From: Symbiodinium natans
Taxonomy: Eukaryota > Sar > Dinophyceae > Suessiales > Symbiodiniaceae
DNA length: 64,000 nucleotides
Direction of reading: 5' to 3'
Assembly (NCBI GenBank): GCA_905221605.1
Contig: CAJNDS010002801.1
Location: forward strand, 560,001 to 624,000
Below are positions 1-64,000 of this stretch, piece by piece. The notes under the pieces were generated by a model that was not told the origin of the DNA, did no database searches, and worked only from the letters and a program-made list of their open reading frames with translations. The stretch's first letter is position 1. The number at the start of each line of letters is the position of its first letter. Made by a program: the position numbers and the translations under genes.

Positions 1-57882
<57,882 letters not shown>

Positions 57883-58560
57883 GTGCAGCTTGCTGGAATT
57901 CATGGACACACCCCGAGTCCCCAAAACCAGAGGCCTCAAAAGATGCAGTTCCCGGCACACTATTCCTAGGAAGGCCTAGCCCCCCCCCCCCCCCCTCACC
58001 AAAAGAGGGTTGGTCTGAGTGCTGGATCATCGGAGACGTTTAAGCCACAAGAGAAGATTCTGCTCTGCCGGATGCTGGACTTTGGCTCTCGGCTTGGGCC
58101 CTGCCTCCGTTTAGGGCCTCGTGAGCAAAAGAGGGGTTTGTAGTTTGTTGGGGGTGAGCTTCATGCCTCCATGTGGGGGTGAACGAAAATATCTAGAGAT
58201 CCCAAAAGGGGGCGTTGGAAATGGGGGCATTGCCACCAACTAAAAGGACATCAAAAACATGGATTGGGGACAGGACGCTACTATCATGCTGTTCTAGTAT
58301 ATATGACGGCCCAAAAATCCCTCAACAGTGAGCCCGAAGCCATTATGTTAGTCAAATCTCGCCTTCGAGTTGTATGTAATCACGTAAGCGGGCGGAGCCA
58401 ACAAACAACAAATTATTTTCTGACTACCGCCTTCGAAATTTGCTTTCATGTGTGTAACATGGCGGTACAAAATGCCTCACAAACTCCGGGCTTGGGGAGC
58501 GGTGCCAGAACCCAAAATATGTGTTTTAGAAAACCGTGGCCACATTTGATTTCTTTTAAA
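57883..58560. other. Spacer, no gene recognised
   Basis: It includes a C-run at 57980-57996. Open frames here have no recognisable similarity. Confidence 0.4.
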
Positions 58561-58960
58561 TAAATTCGGCTTGTGTTTTTGGAGCCAAGAGCAGCCATTT
58601 GTACGGTTTTAACATGCCAAACGCATTTCTCTGTTGAGGGACAATGCGTTCGGCTTGTGGTTTTTGAGCAAGAACAGCCATTTGTATGGTCTTTACAAGC
58701 CAAATGCAGTTCGGCTTGGTTTTGGAGCCAAGAACAGCCAATTGCACTGTTGTTACAAGCTATAAACACACACGTTCTGGTGGCCAAATGTTTTTTCCAA
58801 GCCAGATGCATGTTTCTGGCGAAAGATGCGTTTGGCTTGGTTTGGAGCCAAGAACCATTGGAAAATGGTTTACGTCAGGAAAATGTACTGTTTTTTCAAG
58901 CCAATTGCATTGTTGTTTTGCTGTGTGTAGGCCGAATAGGATTTTTACGGTAGCCCTAAG
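58560..58960 (-). repeat. Satellite block, inverted copy of the 60.6-61.3 kb satellite
   Basis: Phrases such as gttcggcttgtggttttt and aagaacagccatttgta are the reverse complements of phrases in the right-hand block. The copies are more divergent here. Several spurious open frames arise from it. Confidence 0.8.
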
Positions 58961-59085
58961 CCCTTACCACTAAAAACTAAACCCTAAACACTAAATCCTA
59001 AACCCTAAACACTTATAACCACGACACTACACCCTAAACACTAAACCTTTCTGGGCTGACGAGGCTAATTTTTAAAAAATCAACG
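58960..59085. repeat. Degenerate CCCTAAACACTAAA tract
   Basis: Units alternate ccctaaac and actaaac. A similar tract occurs at 59390-59700. Confidence 0.75.
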
Positions 59086-59089
59086 TAAT

Positions 59090-59312
59090 TCGGCACCCAG
59101 GAAAGCATGTTTACAAGATCTTTCTTTCGAAATGAATGCATTTTTAAGAAAATTTCATGACTTTCTTTTTGAGAAAACATGCATAAGGCATTTTTGCAAA
59201 CAAACGGATGGTGGCGCTCCAGTTTTGGTCCAATTTCGGCCCAGTTTCGGTCCTTAAAGCATACATTCATTTCGAGAGAAAACTCTTGTAAACGCGCTTT
59301 CTTGGGTGCCGA
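59090..59312. repeat. Foldback element 1
   Basis: Arms at 59090-59152 and 59251-59312 are reverse complements over about 60 bp with few mismatches (tcggcaccca on the left, tgggtgccga on the right). The loop is about 98 bp. Confidence 0.8.
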
Positions 59313-59389
59313 TTTTTTTTGTTTAAATAAATACGTTAGCCGAGAAAACAACGTAAACCAGAGGTTCCTGATAGATATTATCCAAGTCT

Positions 59390-59700
59390 CTAAACCCTAA
59401 GCCCAAAGCCCTTATCACTAAACCCGAAACCCTCAACACTACACTCTAAGCACTCAGCACTAAGGCCTCAACACAAAACCCTCAATAACTTGACCCTAAG
59501 CCCTTAGCACTAAACCAACACTAAGCATTAAACCCTAAACACTTAAACGCTAAACCCTACAGACTATAAACGCTAAACGCTAATCCCTAAACACGAAACC
59601 CTAAACACTTAAACACTACACCCTAAAGCATAAACACCAAGCCCTAAACATCCGGAACCCTAAGCCCTACTAAACCCTAAAGCCCAAGAGCAAAAAACAG
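59390..59700. repeat. Degenerate telomere-like tract
   Basis: Units of about 7-14 bp built from ccctaaac, cactaaac and cgctaaac. Confidence 0.75.
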
Positions 59701-59911
59701 TCGGGGTTTCACATGTTTAGGGTTTGGACTTGAGAGTTTAGGATTCATAAGGTTTAGGGTCGGAGAGCATGGCCTATCGGGCTGCAGACGGCAGCTGACG
59801 GATTCCCGAGTCTGCGAGAGAGAGAGAGAGAGAGAGAGCAGAGGGAGAGGGTGTTAGATCTTATCCAAGCCGCTTGACCCCCGGCCCGAAACCCTTAAAA
59901 AAACACCTACA

Positions 59912-60590
59912 CCCTAAACACAAAACACTAAACCCTGAACCCCCTAAACACAAAACCCTAAATACTACGTAAACCCGAAACAACAAATCCTGAACCCTAT
60001 ACATTAAACCCCAAAACCAAAGACCTGTCGGGGTTTCAGTTCTTTAGGGTTTTTAGAACTTAGGAATGACAAGTTTTTGATTAACCCTAAACCCGAAAAC
60101 AAAACCCGGAACGTGAGAAATGCCGCTCCGCAAGCTACTTGCGCTTAAACGCGGCGCGTTTAAGCGCAAGTAGCCTTTTTGCAGCGCAGATTTGCCCAAA
60201 CCTGCGGCGTGGAAAGGGCTACTTGCGCTTAAACGCGGCGCGTTTAAGCACAAGTAGCTTGCGGAGCGGCATTTCTCACGTGTGATTTCCGTTTTCCGGA
60301 CTTCCACGTCAGAAAGGGTGTAGCGTTAAGTCTTTAGGGTTCGGGAGTGAGTGTTGAGGGTTTAGTGCTTGGTTTTTGCGGGGGTTTAGGGTTTTGTTTT
60401 AGGGTTTAGGGTTAAGCAAAAACTTGTCATTCCTAAGTTCTAAAACCCCTAAAGAACTGAAACCCCGACTTGTCTTTGGTTTTGGGGTTTAGAGTATAGG
60501 GTTCAGGATTTGTTGTTTCGGGTTTAGGGTTTAGTGTTTAGGGTTTTGTGTTTAGGGGGTTCAGGGTTTAGTGTTTTGTGTTTATGGTTG
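59912..60590. repeat. Foldback element 2 (nested palindromes)
   Basis: The outer arms at about 59912-60095 and 60395-60590 are long imperfect inverted repeats; for example acttaggaatgacaag pairs with cttgtcattcctaagt. Inside, 60111-60175 and 60217-60281 are a second inverted pair. Each inner arm contains a 39-bp palindrome with 19-bp half-sites (60135-60173, perfect; 60219-60257, one mismatch). No transposase is seen. Confidence 0.85.
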
Positions 60591-61345
60591 GCCTGTAAAA
60601 ACAGTGCAAATGGCTGTTCTTGGCTCCAAAACCACAAGCCGAACGCATGGTCTTTCAACAGAAGAATGCGTTTGGCTTGCAAACACCATACCAATGGCTC
60701 TTTTTGGCTCCAAAACCACAAGCCGAGCGCACTGTCTTTCAACAGAAAATTGCGGCTTGTAAAAACCGTACAAATGGCTGTTCCTGGCTCCAAAACCACA
60801 AGCCGAACGCATTGTCTTTCAACAGAAGAATGCGTTTGGCTTGCAAACACCATACCAATGGCTCTTTTTGGCTCCAAAACCACAAGCCGAACGCACTGTC
60901 TTTCAACAGAAAAATTGCGGCTTGTAATAACCGTACAAATGGCTGTTCCTGGCTCCAAAACCACAAGCCGAACGCATTGTCTTTCAACAGAAGAATGCGT
61001 TTGGCTTGCAAACACAATACCGATGGCTCTTTTTTGGCTCCAAAACCACAAGCCGAACGCACTGTCTTTCAACCGTACAAATGGCTGTTCCTAGCTCCAA
61101 AACCACAAGCCGAACGCATTGTCTTTCAACAGAAGAATGCGTTTCGCTTGCAAACACCATACCAATGGCTCTTTTTGGCCCCAACACCACAAGCCGAACG
61201 CACTGTCTTTTAACAGAAGACTTGCAAACACCGTACCAATGGCTTTTTTTGGCTCCAAAACCACAAGCCGAAAGCATTGTCCTTCAACAGAAAATGCGTT
61301 TGGTGGTCTGTAAACGCATTACAAAATGGCTGTTCTTGGCGACGG
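60590..61345 (+). repeat. 164-bp satellite made of two related ~82-bp halves
   Basis: The phrase tggctgttcctggctcc recurs at 60611, 60775, 60940 and 61082, giving periods of 164, 165 and 142. Each unit has two versions of the phrase ccacaagccgaacgca about 82 bp apart. Open frames across it on both strands are repeat artefacts. Confidence 0.88.
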
Positions 61346-62060
61346 CTACAATGGTTGGTCACATGAGCAGCTACAGACCATAGGGGATTTCCTACGAGCA
61401 GTGGCAGACTGCAGAGAGTCAGTGACGAGTGTTTCAAGAAGATGGCCATCTACGACGAGCGAGCCGGCCAGAGAGCCGAACAGCCAGTCAGCGCAGCAGG
61501 CCACCCCATTGAAAGAGGGCTATGAGGTCCCGGTGAGTGGTCTGGTAGACCGATGTTACTCATGGTATGTATATATCCATACGCATGGCAAATATGTCGC
61601 ATCTGCATTTGATTTTTTGTGGTGCCACCCCTCATTCATCTTTGGTATATATTATATATGTACTTCAAAGGTTCAAACTCAATTGGTTATTTATTCTCCG
61701 ATTTTTCACCTCCATCCTTGCACCGCCCCCTATCTCTTGCTTCTCTCTTTCTGAAGTCTCGCTGAAAAACATGCAAATACATGTATTATGATAGAACGTA
61801 TGCTTTGTCCTTCACTATTGTATATGATCCATTCAACTGACTGGAAGAGTCTATAAATGTAGTGGTATTCTTTGATGGTTTTTTTGGTGGCAGGTTTGTT
61901 CATGGCAATGCCCCCATTTGCAACGCCCCCTTCTGGGATCGCTATAAAATAGTAAACCCCCAAGATAGATCGCAAAATAGTAGGGGCCCCTTATATTTAC
62001 GGACCCCAATAAGGTATCCCGAATACAGAACCATGCAAGTCATCGCCATCTTTTTTGGGC
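61346..62060. other. Spacer, no gene recognised
   Basis: An open frame at 61326-61754 starts in the satellite and has no family similarity. Heptamers are absent. Confidence 0.4.
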
Positions 62061-62065
62061 AGCAG

Positions 62066-62124
62066 GAAGTACGTCCAGAACATCGATGCCGACTCCGAGC
62101 AGCCTCTTGACAGGGCTTGCTTGG
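62066..62124 (+). CDS. Possible VPS13 exon (VQxDN-like)
   Basis: A gcag acceptor opens a frame reading RKYVQNIDADSEQPLDRAC. VPS13 has a 'xxQxDNQxxxxxFPV' element after the ELLxLxL segment, so the order fits. A competing acceptor at about 62136 gives VRVKISWDQHPKTA. The two cannot both be exons because the gap is too short. Confidence 0.38.
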
Positions 62125-62136
62125 GTCTTTTCGCAG

Positions 62137-64000
62137 CGTGCGCGTGAAGATTTCCTGGGATCAACACCCCAAAACGGCCCTATACACTCCTAGACTCCAG
62201 CCTCAATCCCCATTAGCCCACCACAAGTTCTATGAGCAACTGAGCAAACCCCAACCCCTCGAACTGAGTTGCATGTATTGCACAGCAAATCTGGAACTGA
62301 AGCACCGGAGGGTTAAGCACTTAGACGCTGTAAACCCGAAGGGTTCTGTCTGCAACTCTTCTTCAAGCTACTGTTGCAATACGAGACACGATCTACGAAT
62401 GCTTGGTGGCCATCCCAGCATTGGCCTGCGATGCAGCCACTGTACGGTACGCTATGCGCTGGGAAACTGCAATCAATATTGATACGCGGAAAGAAATCTC
62501 GCAGGCGTTGCGCGTGGAGCGCCGGGCAGGCTCCCTGTCGTGTGGCTGTGCGGGTGGCGAACTCGCTGAACTCGTTGTCTCCACCGTGCCGCCGTTGCCC
62601 CGAATGGGCAGAGAGTGCATGCGGCTGGCCTTGGCTCGGATTGGAGGCAGGGCGGGTGTGGAAACTGTGCGTGACCACGAGATCTACACATGGTGAAGGC
62701 ATGGAGGTGGTGGTTTGTGGCTCCTACCACTGCTGCGGTGCCGGTACTGCCCTGACCTCTGGCAGCAGCGAGCCGCGTGCCGGTGACGGAGTGTGCATCG
62801 CACGTTGTACTACATGCAGAGGCTGCAAGGTTTTGCAGCAAACTGAACGTTCAGCACGCGCCCAACTTGGCGCTGAAAAGTCACATTGTCCCGAACACAT
62901 GCAAGAACTCAACAGTCGGCTGGCGCAAGTCTGCCTTGCTTGCGGTTGCAACTTGAATGCCCCCTGATTGAAGCCCTGATGAGGGACCCATGTTGCTCTA
63001 GTTGCGGTCAAAAGCTAGGCAGGGGCCTGTTCCTGCGATGGACAGGCCTCATTCAGGGTTTCTCCGCTGCTCGTTGCAAGCCCGCTTTTGAGTAGAGGGC
63101 ATCGGGGCTGCAGGGGTTAGGCGTGTTGTCGGGTTTCGGCCTTGTGTTTTGGGGTTTAGTTTAGGCTCGGGGACATCCAGGTTGCGATTCGTGGTCGGCG
63201 AGATCCAGGTCGTGGGTGCTGAAACGGGAATCACGCAAGTCTTTCTGTGTCCAGCCCGAACAATTTCTGAATAATTGTTGACCATTGCCAAGCGTGCGAA
63301 TTGGCAAGCATAAGATCAAATTATGAAAAAGCCATAGGCTTTTAACACTGACCCCTGACCTCATTGGATTAGCAAGCCAGATGCGCCTCGACAGGGCATT
63401 TGCCAGCTGCCGGATCGCATGGATGGCTCCATGCTGACCAAGAAGCATCAGCATCCAGACGAGTGGAAGATAGTTTTCCATGTTCTCTTGCGTGATCATG
63501 CTGCACAGTAGGTGTTTCGGCCGGCTTACATGTGTATGTTCCCAACCCATGATCTGAAAATTTGCCCACTTTCATTGGACGACGCAAGGCATAAAGCCGG
63601 GGTGCTTCGCCAGGAGTCTCGTCAAGCGATGTGCCCATATGGAATCTTGACCCCAAGTCTGCCTAAAATGTGTACCTTGTAAACTTTGCACACGGGCCCC
63701 GAAGTCTTTACCCTGAAAGCCGAGAGCTAATGCATTGGGCTACTTGTATCGTGGCTGTACGCGGAGCTATAGGTGTGCTTGGCATACAGCGCATGGGATC
63801 AAACCATTTACTTGTGCTCCTACTGGTTTTTTGTTGGAGAAGTCCCGCTACTAAATACTGTAGGCAAGACCCATTGCTGAACAATCCTTCAGGGCTCAGT
63901 CTGCATGTTTTCGACTTCCATTTGGGAATGTTAGTGGTTGCTTCCAGCAGGCAAGATTCATGGGAACCTTCGCAGGAGCAGCCCGCTGTTATCTTGGCCA
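62137..64000. other. Unresolved terminal region, Cys-rich open frame
   Basis: Heptamers are absent. A frame at 62374-62967 ends with a Cys-rich stretch (RCTTCRGCKV, then CPEHMQEL, then CLACGCNL), and an overlapping frame at 62886-63095 has CCSSCGQKLG. The spacing hints at zinc ligands, but I cannot name a family or fix exons. Confidence 0.3.

Noticed and set aside
60524-61383. Several 100-200-codon open frames on both strands
   Set aside because: All follow the 164-bp satellite period, as the repeated CLQAKRI and NHKPNA phrases show. They would not be conserved proteins.

Overview
The window looks like nuclear DNA of a dinoflagellate or a close alveolate relative. The reasons are: GC-rich coding exons of only 13-125 bp scattered over tens of kilobases, splice acceptors mostly of the AG|G type with very loose donors, a ubiquitin-like exon of the kind common in dinoflagellate proteins, and plant/alveolate-type telomeric heptamers (TTTAGGG and CCCTAAA) spread through nearly every intron. 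I cannot name a genus. No rRNA, tRNA, CRISPR or bacterial-type operon was seen.

The main content is one very large plus-strand gene that I read as a VPS13-family bridge-like lipid-transfer protein. Short coding islands occur in the order expected for VPS13. The chorein N-terminus is at about 1-6.4 kb. The region with the YGQLFLRRLL and LDEDELRPIRLA helices is at 10-11 kb. The APLEVFFIPSRLARI, ASPKIHLPV and VVVNLGSLTL segments lie at 15.4-16.9 kb. The WEPLLEPF signature and the VAB-like region lie at 23-33 kb. SHR-BD-like segments (VDWKTPSG, then VAVLRPRLVVTNDSG) lie at 46.9-49.1 kb. A C-terminal VSLVDDLPHARELIFLHIGDI segment lies at 57.8 kb. Both ends appear to run off the confident range. 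Exon ends were chosen by hand from reading frame plus GT/AG context and need RNA support.

Several sequences sit inside this gene's introns on the same strand. One is a deoxynucleoside-kinase-like relic with frameshifts (about 760-1575). Another is an eIF4A-like two-exon gene (33806-35752) that keeps the fold landmarks but has lost most ATPase/helicase motif residues. A third is a ubiquitin-like exon that runs into a (TATACA)n microsatellite (55935-56567). The 58.2-61.4 kb stretch holds a 164-bp satellite in two opposite orientations around two foldback (inverted-repeat) elements.

The most interesting signal is the organisation of the telomere-like repeats. In many introns a G-strand block (TTTAGGG) follows the upstream exon and a C-strand block (CCCTAAA) precedes the downstream exon, so the intron could fold on itself. 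In at least eight exons the only good splice donor is the heptamer itself (exon|GTTTAGG). Together these suggest introns built from, or colonised by, telomeric DNA that supplies its own splice signals. This is inference and is testable with RNA-seq and genome-wide counts.
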